Below are positions 1 to 11,436 of a DNA stretch of 64,000 nt, piece by piece (position 1 is the first letter of the stretch; every line of letters starts with the position of its first letter). This stretch comes from Cymbidium sinense (lineage: Eukaryota; Streptophyta; Magnoliopsida; Asparagales; Orchidaceae): contig CM038216.1 of assembly GCA_021442155.1 (NCBI GenBank), positions 87,268,945 to 87,332,944 on the forward strand, written 5' to 3'. Below the pieces are notes generated by a model that did not search any database, was not told the origin of the DNA, and saw only the letters and a program-made list of their open reading frames with translations. Made by a program: the position numbers and the translations under genes.

Positions 1-645
1 GTGCATTCAAAAGCACAAAGATCAACAGCTTCGTTAGAAGACACGATATAGATTAGAGATACTCCACCATCTACCACCCCAGCTTAGCTAAATCATTCAA
101 CAAAACTCTCATCCAAATATTAAAGAAGACTTTTGATGATAACAAGCAGTAGTGGAATGAGCAGTTGGTTGAAGCCTTGTGGGCCTACCACAGCACATAC
201 TAAACTCCAACTCAATCTACCCCATTTTCCTTAGTGTATGGGTCTGAAGCCGTTCTACATTTAGAAGTTCAACTCCCATCACAAAGGATAGCATTGGGTA
301 TCAAGATCATTACAGATTAGAATGCAAAGTTGCAGTTAGAAGAGCTCGAAGGTTTGGAGGAGAGTCACCTACGGGCAGGCTAGAACCTCGAGTTATATAA
401 AGCCAAAATGATTCAAGCTCACAATAAGTTGGTCCAACCTAGGTCTTTCCAAGTAGGAGAACTTGTGTTAGTCCTAAGGAGACCAATTGTTGCCCGTCGA
501 AAGATGGGAGGTAAGTTTGAACCACTTGGGAAGGCCCCTATGATATATAAAAGGCTTATCAAGGTGGATCATATCAGCTTATCGATTATAAAGGGGAACA
601 CCTGATGCTTCCAATTAATGGGCTTTATCTAAAGAAATATTACCC
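1..645 (+). pseudogene. Tat-lineage Ty3/gypsy integrase C-terminal part (decayed)
   Basis: This is the end of a retrotransposon pol polyprotein, which in a live element would insert element cDNA into the chromosome. Reading across frames gives integrase-core text: an N-K-T-L-I-Q stretch near 100-130, EALWAYHS near 172-195 and PFSLVYGSEAV near 225-255. A longer open stretch at 408-605 covers the integrase C-terminal region, with KMGGKFEP and GKAP typical of this family, followed by the usual end resembling NGLYLKKYYP. There are in-frame stops (for example within the tag after AACAAGCAG near 150) and frame changes, so it is dead. The 5' part of pol lies outside the window. It matches 57670-58260 of element P1 in the same orientation. 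Confidence 0.85.
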
Positions 646-1748
646 ATGAGATAAATTATGTTTAAAAATAATTATTAATAAAAAGAACAAAATCAAATTC
701 CATTCATCAAATTTTGTCTTCTTTCTAAGCGTTGTTTGCTTGTCTTATGAATCTGCCATGACGTGTTTAAGGTAAGTGTAAGAGTCCCGCAGCAGCATCC
801 TATCCCTCTTCCACATCACAAGCACAACCTCTCGATGTAATTAGAATAGGTGTGAAAGAACCCAAGAGACATCCTATTTTGATTAGCACAACTAAGTTAG
901 GTATAAGAGACCCCGAGCAGCATCTTTTCTTGGTGGGAATTCTTGGTTGCCATCCGTGGCACCATTTCATCAAACTCACCAGTGTGTTTAGGATAGGTGT
1001 GAGAGAACCCAAGAGGCATCCTATTCCTTTTAAAACATGCACAAAAAACACATATCTTTTATCTCAAGCTATTTTGATGTGGGAGCAAGCCCCCTATGGC
1101 ACTCACTCATTAGTTGCTCTAGGTCAGGTTTACATGCTACCTTGCTAATATGTTACCCTAGTGGTCATTTGTTGGAGGATGTGAGTCCCTGTGCTTTCTT
1201 CCTAACTTGATCATTGCAAACCAATAAGTGCCTTGTTAGTATGGTAGATTTCACTGCCCAGCCAGTAAACTATCTCATGTTGATTTTGTTTAAGAAGATG
1301 TGAGTCCCAAGCTTTCTTCTTGAACTAATCATCATGATCTAACTAGGTCGAGTATATTTGAGGTTTAGGATAAGGCCCCTAGAGGCTCCTTTCCTATTGA
1401 CTATGTTTGAGTTGATATAAGTCCTCCAATGACATTCACTCATTAGTCTCCCTAGGTCGGCCAAAGATAGAATATCCCAGCAATCAATTCTACTATAGGA
1501 GGATGTGAGTCCTCGAGCTTTCTTCTTAGACTGATTACTACAAATTGACGGGCACTTTAGGTTAGTTGATGTTCGCTATGCTGACAGTGACTCACCCAGT
1601 GTTTACACAACTCTTGGTAGACACGAGTCCCCAAACTTTCTCTTTGAGTTGGACACCAAATACCTATTGGATATATTACTAGCCATGTCATCTTCTCAAG
1701 GGTGTTGGATTAAGTCCCTTAGTGGCCCCTCTCCCTGCGGGCATTCAA
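646..1748 (+). mobile_element. Non-coding 3' region of the same Tat element
   Basis: Follows the integrase end directly and shows the same landmarks, in the same order, as 58261-59500 behind element P1 and (inverted) as the regions behind M1 and M2: a GAATCTGCCATGA box, the 'GCAGCATCCTATCC' repeats, an 'AAGAAGATGTGAGTCC' box and a 'GAGTTGATATAAGTCC' box. No coding frame is supported. Part of it may be LTR, but I could not place TG...CA ends or a target-site duplication. The match stops near 1748, where a pyrimidine-rich sequence without Tat landmarks begins, so the element is truncated or broken there. Confidence 0.7.
771..1030 (+). repeat. Four degenerate copies of a short repeat in the Tat 3' region
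   Basis: The pattern AGGTRTRAGAGANCCC followed by GAGCAGCATCCTAT recurs at about 771, 846, 899 and 990. The same repeat lies inverted at about 37640-37880 behind element M2, again about four times, and once near 58370 behind P1. It is therefore a native part of the element's 3' region. Confidence 0.65.
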
Positions 1749-2575
1749 TTGTGGGCTCTGTTGGCTTGGTGCCTTGGTGATTTTGGATTGGTATTGTTCT
1801 GGGCTCTATTGGCTTTGGCTTTGAGGGCTCTTTCTTTTTTTTGGGTTGTGAGCTGCTTTTCTCCCTCTTGTATAAGAGGTATTCATATTTTGTTTTGTTT
1901 GGATTGCCTTATTTTACTTCTATCTATTGGTCTTCTCTCTTTTTGTTTCATTAGCTTCACTTTTCCTTTGGCTGGGTGGCTATTATGATAGGTTTGTATT
2001 TTTCTTTAGGTGGGATAGCTATGACAATATGATGGATTTTTTCCTTGATATTTTTGTGGTTGGTGACTTTTCCTATTTGTAACCCTTCTTTGTAGCTGGA
2101 TACACTTAGGATTTGATGCCCCTCATTAATGTGATTTTCCTTCTTTTCTCATATCTGAGCCTCAATTTTTTTCCTCTTTATGTTTTCTGACCTCCTTTTG
2201 GCTGAGATTTCTTGTAGGTTGCAGTTTCTTAATTTTAGTTGGTCTCTTCTTCTTCTTGGAGGGAGCTGAAGTCTTACTGATTGTCTCTTTTTTCTTAGAT
2301 GGTCGGAGTTGTCTGCCAGCCTTTTCCATTTCTTATGGATCTTTATCTTTTTGGAGGTTCTTTTGGAGCTCCATGGATTCTTCCCCTTTGTTGGCTTTCG
2401 CTTAGCTTTTTTAGTTTTATCTTTCTTTTTTTTCTTTATTGCTCTTTGATGTATTAGTTTAGAGACTAAACTCTTTAGGATTCTCTTATAGCTCATTTGA
2501 GTAGTAGTTTTTTTTTTCTTTTTGAGTTTAGTCTCTAATATGGTCTTCTTGTACCTACTTTTCTGAGAAATTTAG
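1749..2575. other. Pyrimidine-rich sequence of unknown origin
   Basis: T- and TC-rich DNA between truncated Tat sequence and the telomere-like array. The TTGGCTTGG/TTTGGGTTG-type text at 1750-1860 recalls the 3' tails of plant L1-type LINEs on the + strand, but I see no reverse transcriptase motif or poly(A) tail to confirm it. A 115-codon open frame on the - strand (2149-2496) is a Lys/Arg-rich by-product of the pyrimidine-rich strand and has no recognisable domain. No gene is called. Confidence 0.4.
2461..2536. repeat. 13-bp inverted repeat beside the telomere-like array
   Basis: AGAGACTAAACTC at 2461-2473 is exactly complementary to GAGTTTAGTCTCT at 2524-2536. The spacer is 50 nt and contains a T-run. 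It lies about 40 bp before the first CCCTAAA repeats. It could be a small foldback, a remnant of terminal inverted repeats, or chance. Confidence 0.5.
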
Positions 2576-3694
2576 TGATAAATAAAATAAACCCTAAACC
2601 CTAAAACTTAAACCCTTTCCTAAACCTTAAACCGTAAAACACTAAACACTAAACCTTAAACCTTAAACCTTAAACCCTAAACCCTGAAAACCTAAAAACC
2701 TAAACTTAAACTAAATAAAACCTAAAAATAAAATAAATAAAAAAATAAAACCTAAATAAAATAAAAACCTAAAATAAAATCTAAACCTAAACCTAAAATT
2801 AAAGTAAAATAAAAAATAAAAATAAACTAAAATAAAATAAGTAAAAACCTACACTAAACTAAAAATATATAATAAACCTAACAATAAAAGATCTAAATAA
2901 AATAAAAACTAAATGTAAAATAAAAATAAAATAAACCTAAAAAAATAAAATAAAAACTAAATGAAAACCTAAACCTAAAAAATAAACCTAAAAATAAAAC
3001 CTTAAAATAAAAAAAAATAAAACCTAAACCCGAAATTTAAAAAAAAAAACTAAACCTATAATAAAAATAAAATAAACAAAATAAAATAAACATAAACCAA
3101 AGCTAAAATAAACTAAACTAAAATAAATAAAATGTAAACCTAAACCTAAAATAAACTAAACCTAAACCTAAACCTAAACCTAAACTAAATAAAATAAAAT
3201 AAACTAAAAAAAACCTAAAACTAAACTAAAAAAATAAAACCTAAACCTAAAAAATAAAATAAAAACCTGAACCTAAACGTAAAAATAAGAAATAAAATCT
3301 AAACCTCAAAAATAAAATAAAAATAAAACTCAGCTAAAAAATAAACCTAAACCTAAACCTAAACCAAAAAGATAAACTAAAATAAAAAACCTAAACTAAA
3401 ATAAATATACATAAATGAAATAAAATTAAAAATTAAACCTACATAAAATAAAAAATAATATAAACTAAAATAAATAAAAAATAAACTTAAGAAATTAAAT
3501 TAACTTAAACCTACCGGTTTACCTAATTTTAAAAAAAAACCTAAACCCTAAATCCAAAACCCTAAACCCTAAATCCTAAACCTTAAACCTTAAAACTAAC
3601 CCTAAACCCTAAACCCTAAAAAACCCTAAACCCTAAACCTTAAACCCAAAACCCTAAATCTTAAACCTTAAACCCTAAACCCTAAACCTTAAAC
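2576..3694 (+). repeat. Telomere-like repeats with A-rich block 1
   Basis: CCCTAAA-rich flanks (2590-2690 and 3540-3694) enclose an A-rich block at about 2693-3535. The block is not random decay. It begins with CCTAAACTTAAACTAAATAAAACC and ends with the landmark ACCGGTTTACCTAATTTT, as do the other blocks of the satellite. Motif units inside drift between CCTAAA, ACTAAA and AAATAAA. There is no coding potential. Confidence 0.9.
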
Positions 3695-4455
3695 CCCAGT
3701 TGAGCTATTTTTTATGAAAGGTGATCTTAAAGAAGTCAGCGAAGAGGTTGCAAATTACAAAGTTGGTGCTCCTGCCCACGTTGGTCTTGTTGCACCTATT
3801 GATGTTGTGGTTTCTCCAGGCAACACTGGCCTTGATCCTTCATAGATTTCTTTCTTCCAGGTTTTGAACATCCCAACTAAGATCAACAAGGGTACTGTTG
3901 AAATTATCACCTCAATTGAGCTGATTAAAAAAGGCGATAAGGTGGGATCCTCAGAGGCTTCTCTCCTTGCTAAGCTGGCGATTAGTCCATTCTCTTATGG
4001 CCTTGTCATCCAGTCTGTGTATGATGATGGTTCGGTGTTTAGTCCTGAGGTGCTTGAGATCATTGAAGATGATCTCATCAAGAAGTTTTGGCAGGCCTTT
4101 CAATGATCACTTCTCTCTCACTAGCCCTCTCTTATCCCACCCTTATTGCAGCGCCCCACATGTTCATCAATGCTTACAATAATGTCCTCACCGTCGTGAT
4201 TGCCAGTGATTACACATACCCCTAGGCCGAGAAGGTAAAGGAGTATTTGAAGAAATCTGATGATGATATGGGCTTTGTTGGCCTTCTATAAAATCAAATT
4301 TTATTGTCTCTAGGAGTTAAAACATTCTGTGAAATATTACTTTTGTGAATTTTTGAATTGCATTTTATTTTATCCTATTTTATTAGTTGTTAGAGGATAA
4401 TGCCTTGCTTGATTTCAAAATTTCTTGTTTGTTATGAAATCATTTGAGTTTGAAA
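3695..4455 (+). pseudogene. RPLP0: Ribosomal stalk protein P0 (RPLP0) retrocopy, broken
   Basis: P0 (uL10) anchors P1/P2 on the large ribosomal subunit and is cytosolic. Recognisable text in order: [91 protein letters not shown] (open stretch 3864-4106). After a frame change come SLSLA, HPY/AAPHMF and an EKVKEYLKK end, then the acidic P-stalk tail SDDDMGF at about 4258-4278. The N-terminal third is missing. Damage: a stop replacing Gln after DPS (3844), a frameshift near 4100, a stop near 4223 and loss of the Ala-rich linker. No intron-like gaps are visible and a 3' UTR-like tail follows to about 4455, so it looks like a 5'-truncated processed copy inside the telomere-like array. Confidence 0.9.
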
Positions 4456-4609
4456 AACCCTATACCTAAACCTCAAACCCTAAACCCTAACCCTAAACCC
4501 TAAACCTTTAACCCTAAACCCTAAACCTAAACCTAAAGCAACTAAATAAATTAAAAATAAACCTAAACCTTAAGACTGAATAAACCTAAACTTAAACCTA
4601 AACCCTAAG
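4456..4609 (+). repeat. Telomere-like repeats between the P0 and GRP copies
   Basis: CCCTAAA and CCTAAA units in the same orientation as the rest of the array. They begin just after the P0 3' tail (GAAAAACCC) and end with the CCCTAAG junction into the first GRP copy. Confidence 0.9.
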
Positions 4610-5095
4610 AATGGGTAGAACCTTGACAGCATGAACATCACCGTCAACAAGGCAAAGTCTAGATCTGGCAGTGGAGGCGAAGGCGGAGGCGGCAGTTATC
4701 ACAGTGGTAGTGGGGGATCTGGAGGTGCTGGTGGATATGTAGGTGGTGGTTAGAGCACTGGTGGGTACGGAGGTGAGAGGAGAGATAAAGGTTACAGCCA
4801 TAATAGTGGCATAGGGAGAGATCGGGGATACGATGGTGGATCCCACTACTCAAGAGGCCGATTGGTTCTGATGGGAATTGGAGAAATTGAAAAATAACCG
4901 ATCCGATCTACTAGTTATGGAATTATGTCTTTATAGTAGAGATGGTTCAAGTTATCTAGGGTTTTTGATTTGCTCTATGCGTGCTCATTTTTTATCTGTG
5001 TCATCGCTTGTGTCCTAGAAAACTTGATGTGTTACTTGGTTGATGAAATCAAAAACAAGAAATTTTTAATCTTAATTTATTCTCTGTTAAAAAAG
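4610..5095 (+). pseudogene. GRP gene fragment, copy 1 (end of RRM, Gly-rich tail, 3' UTR)
   Basis: Fragment of a plant glycine-rich RNA-binding protein (GRP7/GRP8-like family; RRM followed by a Gly-rich tail; RNA processing in nucleus and cytoplasm). It starts inside the last RRM strand (DGxNITVN, then AxSRSG), continues through a Gly/Tyr/Ser tail with RDRGYDGGSHYSRG, and ends SDGNWRN plus stop near 4890. A 3' UTR to about 5085 and an A-run follow, then telomeric repeats. The RNP motifs of the RRM are absent, so it cannot make a working protein. A stop interrupts the tail near 4754. Unlike most other copies it has AAG, not TAG, after the ITVN motif. Open frames on the opposite strand here are shadows of the GGT/GGA codons. 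Confidence 0.85.
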
Positions 5096-7832
5096 AAAAA
5101 CTAAAAACCCTGAACCCCAAACTAAAACATGAACCCTAGACCTAAAACCTAAACCCTAAACCCTAAACCTTGAACCATAAAACCCTAAACCCTAAAACTT
5201 AAACCCTAAAACCTAAATTGTGAACCTTAAACCCTAAAACCTAAATGCCAAACCCTAAACTCCAAACCCTAAACCTTAAACTTTAAACCCTCAATTAACC
5301 CTAAACCCTAAACCCTAAACCCTAAACCCTAAACCCTAAAATGATATAAACCCAAACCTAAACTAAATAAAACTTAAAAATAAAATAAATAAAGCAACCT
5401 AAACCAAAATATAATAAAACAAAAACCTAAGCTAAAACCTAAACCTGAACCTAAACCTAAACCAAAAACAAAATGTAGAATAAAAAATAAAATCTAAAAT
5501 ACTATAAAATAAATAAACCCCTTAGCTAAACTAAAAAATAAAAAACCTAAGTAAAATAAAATCTAAACCTAAAATAAAAATAAAATAAAATGAAATAAAA
5601 ACTACACAACAAGCAAAACCTAAAATATAAACCTAAAAATAAAACGTTAAAAAAATCAATTCTAAACCTTAAACTTTAAAAAAAAACTAAAACTAAAATA
5701 AAAATAAAATATACCTAAACTTAAACTAAGATAAACTAAACTAAAATAAATAAGACCTAAAGCAAAACCTAAATAAACTAAACCTAAATCTAAACCTAAA
5801 CCCTAAATGAAAGAAAATAAACAAAAATAAACCTAAACCTAAACCAAAAAATAAAGCCTACAAATAATCCTAAAATAAAAACCTAAGACCTAAACCTAAA
5901 AAAATAAAATAAAAACCTAAACGTAAACTTAAAAATAAAAAATAAAACCTAAACCTAAAAGATAAAATAAAAATAAAAATAAACTAAAAAATAAACCTAA
6001 ACCTGAACCTAAACATAAAATTAAAGTAAAATAAATAAACCTAAAATAAATAAACTAAACTAAATAAAAATAAAAATAAACCAAAAAATAAATAAATTAA
6101 AAAATAAAAAATAAACCAAATAAACCTAAACCTACCAGTTTACTTAGTTTAAAAAAAATTAAAAAATTAAAAAAATAACCTAACCTTAAACCCTGAACCC
6201 TAAACTTACAACCCTAAACCCTAAACCCTATACCTTAAAACCCAAAACCCTAAACCCTAAACCCTAAAAATCTAATCCCTAAACCCTAAACCCCAAACCC
6301 TAAAACCTACAACCCTAAACCCCAAACCCTATACCCAAAATCATAAACCCTAAAAACCTGAAAGCCTAAAAACCTAAACCTAAACTAAATAAAGCTGAAA
6401 AATAAAATAAATAAATAAACCAAAACATAAAAAAAATAAAATAATAAAATAAAATAAAAATCTAAACTAAAACCTAAACCCAAACCTAAACCTAAACTTA
6501 AACCTAAATGTAATATAAAAACTAAACTAAAATAAAATAAATAAAGTCCTAAACTAAACTTAAAAAGAAATAAACTTAAAATAAAAAAAAAACTTAATAA
6601 AATAAACCTAAAATAAAATAAAATAAAAATTAATAAAAATATAAACCTAAATAACGAACCTAAAAATAAAACCTACAACCTAAACTAAAAAAAAAACCCT
6701 AAACCTAAAATAAACCTAAACGTGAACTAAAATAAACTAAACTAAAATAAATAAAACCTAAACCTAAGCCTAAAATAAACTAAACCTAAACCCCAAACTA
6801 AATAAAATAAATTAAACTAAAAAAAATTATAAAACTAATCTAAAAAATAAAACCTAAAACCTAAACCTAAAAAAAATAAAATAAAAACCTTAACCTTAAC
6901 TTAAAAATTAAAAATAAAACATAAACCTAAAAAATAAAATAAAAATAAAACTAAACAAAAAAATAAACATAAACCTAAATCTATACCTAAAAAGTAAACT
7001 AAAATAAAAAACCTAAACTAAAATAAATAAACCTAAAATAACTAAGCTAAACTAAATAAAAATTAAAGATAAACCTAAAGAAAAATAAAAAATAAAATAA
7101 ACTAAAATAAATAAATAAAAATTATACTAAATAAACCTAAACCTTAAACCCTAAAAACCTAAATACCTAAACCTAAACTAAATAAAACCTAATAAAAAAT
7201 CAAAAAAATTAACCTAAATCTAAATAAAATAAATAAAATAAAATAAAATAAAAAGCTAAACTAAAACCCAAATCTAAGACTAAAAATAAAATAAATAAAA
7301 TAAAAATAAATTAAAATATAATTGAAAAAAATCTAAACTTGAGAATAAAAAACCTAAATAAAATAAAAACTAAATGTAAAATAAGAATAAAATAAACCTA
7401 AAATAAAATAAATAAAAAGTAAATTAAAACCTAAACCTAAAAAATAAACCTAAAAATAAAACCTAAGCATGAAATTAAATAAAAAACCTAAACCTAAAAA
7501 AAATAAAATAAACAAAATAAAATATACCTAAACCTAAAATAAAATAAACTAAACTAAAATAAATTAAACCTAAACTTAAACCTAAAATAAACTAAACCTA
7601 AACCTAAGCCTAAACTAAATAAAGTAAAATAAACTAAAAATAAACCTAAACCTAAACTAAAAAATAAAACCTAAAAATAAACCTAAAACCTAAACTTAAA
7701 CCTAAACCTAAAAAATAAAATAAAAATAAAACTCAATTAAAAAATAAATGCAAACCTAAGAAATAAACTAAAATAAAAATCCTGAACTAAAATAAATAAA
7801 CATAAAATAACTAAACTAAACTAAATAAAAAT
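5096..7832 (+). repeat. Telomere-like repeats with three A-rich blocks
   Basis: CCCTAAA-rich stretch 5100-5345, A-rich block about 5350-6155 ending ACCAGTTTACTTAG, CCCTAAA-rich stretch 6160-6355, A-rich block about 6360-7140 that lacks the CCGGTTTAC end, about 15 bp of telomeric repeat, then another A-rich block from about 7150 that runs straight into a truncated GRP copy at 7833. Each block starts with the same CTAAACTAAATAAA text. The distance from GRP copy 1 to copy 2 is near twice that between copies 3 and 4, which fits loss of one GRP copy. Confidence 0.88.
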
Positions 7833-8146
7833 AATGGTGGTTATGGAGGTGAGAGGAGTAATGGATGTTACAGCCGTGGTGGTGGTAGAGGGAGAGATCA
7901 GGGATATGATGGCAGATCATACTTCTCGAGAGGCGAGGGTGGTTCTGATAGGAACTGGAGAAACTTAAGAATGACTGATCTATCTACCGCTGGGAATCAG
8001 TAATATGCAGTAACTTATCCGTGGTTTTAATTTGCTATGGGTGCTCATTTTTTATCTATGTCGCCGCTATCTTAAAAACATTGCTACTTGGTTCATGAAA
8101 TCAAAAGAAGAAATGTTGAATCTGAATTTGTTCTCTGTTAAAAAAA
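7833..8146 (+). pseudogene. GRP gene fragment, copy 2 (5'-truncated)
   Basis: Only the second half of the Gly-rich tail and the 3' UTR remain: GGYGGERS, SRGGGRGRDQGYDG, EGGSDRNWRN, with the normal stop changed to TTA so the frame reads on for a few codons. The start abuts the A-rich block without the CCCTAAG junction seen at copies 1 and 3-6, so part of this unit was deleted. The 3' UTR landmark GGGTGCTCATTTTTTATCTATGTC and the TCTCTGTTAAAAAA end match the other copies. Confidence 0.85.
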
Positions 8147-9312
8147 CCTTAAACCCTAAACAAAAAATTAAACCCTAAACATAAAACCTAAACCCTAAAC
8201 TAAAACTTAAACCCTAAACCCTAAATGCCAACCCCTAAACCCTAAACTAACCCTAGTCCCTAAACCCTAAACCTTAAAAAGCTAAAAACATAAACCTAAA
8301 CTAAATAAAACCTATAAAATAAAATAAATAAAATAATCTAAACTAAAATAAAATAATAAAATAAAAAAAATAAAAATAAAAACTAAAACTTAAACCTAAA
8401 CTTAAACTTCATCCTAAACCTAAAAAAGAGAATAAAATAAAAAATAAAAACTAAACTAAAATAAAATAAAATAAAACTTAAACTAAACTAAAAAATAAAA
8501 CACATAAATAAAATTAAAACTAAACCTAAAAAAAATAAAAGAAACCTAAAGTAAAACTAAATAAAAACATAAACCTAATAAAGAAACCTAAAAATAAAAC
8601 CAAAAAATAAATAAATAATAAAACCTAAACCCTAAACTAAAAAAATAGCTAAACCTAAATTAAAAATAAAATAAACAAGATAAAATAAACCTAAACTTGA
8701 ACTAAAATAAACTAAACTAAAATAAATAAATCCTAAGCCTAAAATAAACTAAAGCTAAACCTAAACCTAAACTAAATAAAATAAAATAAATTAAAATAAA
8801 CCTACACCTAAACTAAAAAAATAAAACCTAAAAATAAACTAAAATATAAACTTAAAACCTAAACCTAAAAAAATAAAATAAAAACCTAAACCTAAACCTA
8901 AAAATAAAAAATAAAACCTTAACGTAAAAAATAAAATAAAAATAAAACTCAACTATAAAATAAACTTAAACCTAAAAAATAAACTAAAATAAAAAACCTA
9001 AACTAAAATAAAGAAACCTAAAATAAATAAGGTAAACTAAATAAACCTAAACCTACCGGTTTACTTAATTTTTAAAAAAATCCTACACCCAAAATCCTAA
9101 ACCCTAAAACTAATCCTAAATACTAAACCCTAATCCCTAAACCCTAAACCATAAAACCATAAACCCTAAACCCTAAACTTTAAACCCTAAACTCTAAAAC
9201 CCTAAACCCTAAATCTTAAACCCTAAACCCTAAACCTTAAAACCTACAACCCTAAACCCTAATTTTAAACTAATTCTAAACCCTAAATTATCCCATAACC
9301 CTAAATCCTAAG
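8147..9312 (+). repeat. Telomere-like repeats with an A-rich block
   Basis: CCCTAAA-rich 8150-8278, A-rich block about 8280-9078 ending with an intact CCGGTTTACTTAATTTTT, then CCCTAAA-rich 9080-9312 with many near-perfect heptamers. This is the cleanest example of the satellite's order: GRP, telomeric, A-rich, telomeric, GRP. Confidence 0.9.
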
Positions 9313-9758
9313 AATGGGCAGAACCTTGATGGAAGGAACATCACCATCAACTAGGCTCAATCTAGATATAAATGAGGAAGGTGAGGCTAAGGTTATCAGT
9401 GGTGGAGGGGATAGAGGTGGTGGTCGAAAGTGGTGGTTATGGAGGGAGGAGCAAGAGGTTATAATCATGGTGTTGGCAGAGGGAGAGATCAGGGATATGT
9501 TGGCATCCTACTCGAGAGGCAGGGGTGGTTCTGATGGGAAATTGAGAAACTAAAGAATGGCCGATTCAATTTGATGCTTATGGAATAGTGTCTTTATAAT
9601 AGAGATGGTTCTACTTATATAGGGATTTTAATTTGCTTTAGGGGTGCTCAATTTTTATCTGTCATAACTTGTGTCTTTGAAAACTTGGGGTTCTACTTGC
9701 TTCTTGAAATCGATAAGAAGAAATGTTGAATCTGAATTTGCTTTCTGTTAAAAAAAAA
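9313..9758 (+). pseudogene. GRP gene fragment, copy 3
   Basis: Begins at the CCCTAAG-type junction with NGQNLDGRNITIN, then an in-frame TAG where the functional family has Glu, then AQS-like text and a damaged Gly-rich tail. The end reads RGRGGSDG. The single-frame open stretch at 9314-9553 is in a different frame at its beginning and only partly follows the true GRP frame, so frameshifts are present. The 3' UTR and A-run extend to about 9758. Confidence 0.85.
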
Positions 9759-10931
9759 TAAAACCTTAAACCCTAAACCTAAACTATAAACCATAAACCA
9801 TAAACCCTAAACCCTAAACCTAAACCTCAATCCCTAAACCTTAAACCCTAAACCCTAAACTAACCCAAGCTAAAACAAACCCTAAACCAAAGCGATAAAC
9901 TTAAACCTAAACTAAATAAAACCTAAAAAAATAAAAAAATATAAACTAAAGTAAAATAAAATAATAAAATAAAATAAAAAGAAAAACTAAAACTTAAACC
10001 TAAAGCTAAACCTAAACCTAAAACTAAAAAGAACATAAAATAAAAAAAAATAAAAACTAAACTAAAATAAATAAAAACCTAAACTAAACTAAACTAAAAA
10101 ATGAAAAACCTAAATAAAAAAAAACAAAACCTAAAATAAAATTAGAACAAACCTAAAATAAAATAAAATAGAAACTAAATAAAAACTAAATAAAAACAAA
10201 AACCTAAAAAATAAACCTAAAAATAAAACCATGAAATAAATAAATAATAAAACCTAAACCCTAATCTAAAAAAAAACCTAAAGTTAAAATAAAAATAAAA
10301 TAAACAAAATAAAAGAAACCTATACCTATACTAAAATAAACTAAACTAAAATAAATAAATCCTAAACCTAAACCGAAATCGAAACTAAATAAAATAAAAT
10401 AAACTAAAAATAAACCTAAACCTAAACTAAAAAATAAAACCTAAAATAAAGACCTAAAACTTAAACCTAAAAAAATAAAATGAAAACCTAAGCCTAAACC
10501 TAAAAATAAAGATTAAAACCTAAACATAAAATATAAAATAAAAATAAAACTCAACTAAAAAATAAACCTAAACCAAAAAATAAACTAAAATAAATAAACC
10601 TAAAATAAATAAACTAAACAAAATAAAAGTAAAAATAAAACTAAATAAAAAAATAAACTCAAATAAATAAAAAAATAAACTAAATAAACCTAAACTATCG
10701 GTTTACTTATTTAAGAAAAAAATTGTAAACCCTAAACATTAAACCCTAAAGGCCTAAACCCTAAACCATAAATATTAAACCCTAAACCCTAAACCCTAAA
10801 CCCTAAACCCTAAAACTCAAAACCTAACCACCCAAACACTAAACCACCAAGCCACAAACCTAAACCCCAAACCTGTAAACCCTAACAAACCCCCCCAAAC
10901 CCTAAACCCTAAACTAACCCTAAACCCTAAG
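9759..10931 (+). repeat. Telomere-like repeats with an A-rich block
   Basis: CCCTAAA-rich to about 9890, A-rich block about 9893-10715 ending CTATCGGTTTACTTATTTAAG (a variant of the landmark), CCCTAAA-rich 10720-10931 including a run of five heptamers near 10775-10815. The GRP-to-GRP spacing across this unit is 1619 bp. Confidence 0.9.
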
Positions 10932-11390
10932 AATGGGTTGAACCTTGATGGTAGGAACATCACTGTCAACTAGGCTCTGTCTAGATCTAATGAAGAAGGC
11001 AAAGGAAGAAGCGGGAGTTATCATAATGGTGGTGATGGTGGATATAGAGGTGGTGGTCAGAGTAGTGGTGGTTATGGAGGCGGGAGGAGTGACGGAGGTT
11101 ACAGCCATGGTGATGGAGGAGAGAGAGATCGGGGATATGATGGTGGATCCTACTACCCGAGAGGCGGGGTGAATGGAAAGCGAGAGGCGAAGATCGATTT
11201 GATCTGCTACTTATGGAACTGTATCTTTATAATAGAGATGGTTCTACTTATCTAGGGTTTTTGATTTGCTCTATGGTTGCTCATTTTCTATTATGTCATT
11301 GCTTGTGTCTGAGAAAACTTGGGATGCTACTTGGTTAATGAAATCAAAAGAAGAAATGTTGAATCTGAATTTGTCCTCTATTAAAAAAAA
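10932..11390 (+). pseudogene. GRP gene fragment, copy 4
   Basis: Same start and end points as copy 3. The ITVN motif (read as TVN) is followed by the shared TAG. The Gly-rich tail has several frameshifts, so the longest open stretch (10945-11172) reads Val/Met-rich in the wrong frame. The final SDGNWRN-type end is partly deleted near 11165-11185. The 3' UTR is well kept and ends with CTCTATTAAAAAAAA. Confidence 0.83.
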
Positions 11391-11436
11391 CTTTAAACCC
11401 TAAACCCTAAACCCTAAACTAACCCTAAACCATAAG
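11391..11436 (+). repeat. Short telomere-like spacer
   Basis: Only about 45 bp of CCCTAAA/AACCCTAAAC repeat separate GRP copies 4 and 5. No A-rich block is present. Confidence 0.9.

Noticed and set aside
1722..1988. Hydrophobic 88-codon open frame
   Set aside because: It comes from T-rich sequence that gives Leu/Phe/Trp in any frame. The first part overlaps Tat 3' sequence and no homologue is recognisable.
2149..2496. Lys/Arg-rich 115-codon open frame on the - strand
   Set aside because: It is the complement of a pyrimidine-rich tract. It has no domain, no copy elsewhere in the window and no conserved motif.
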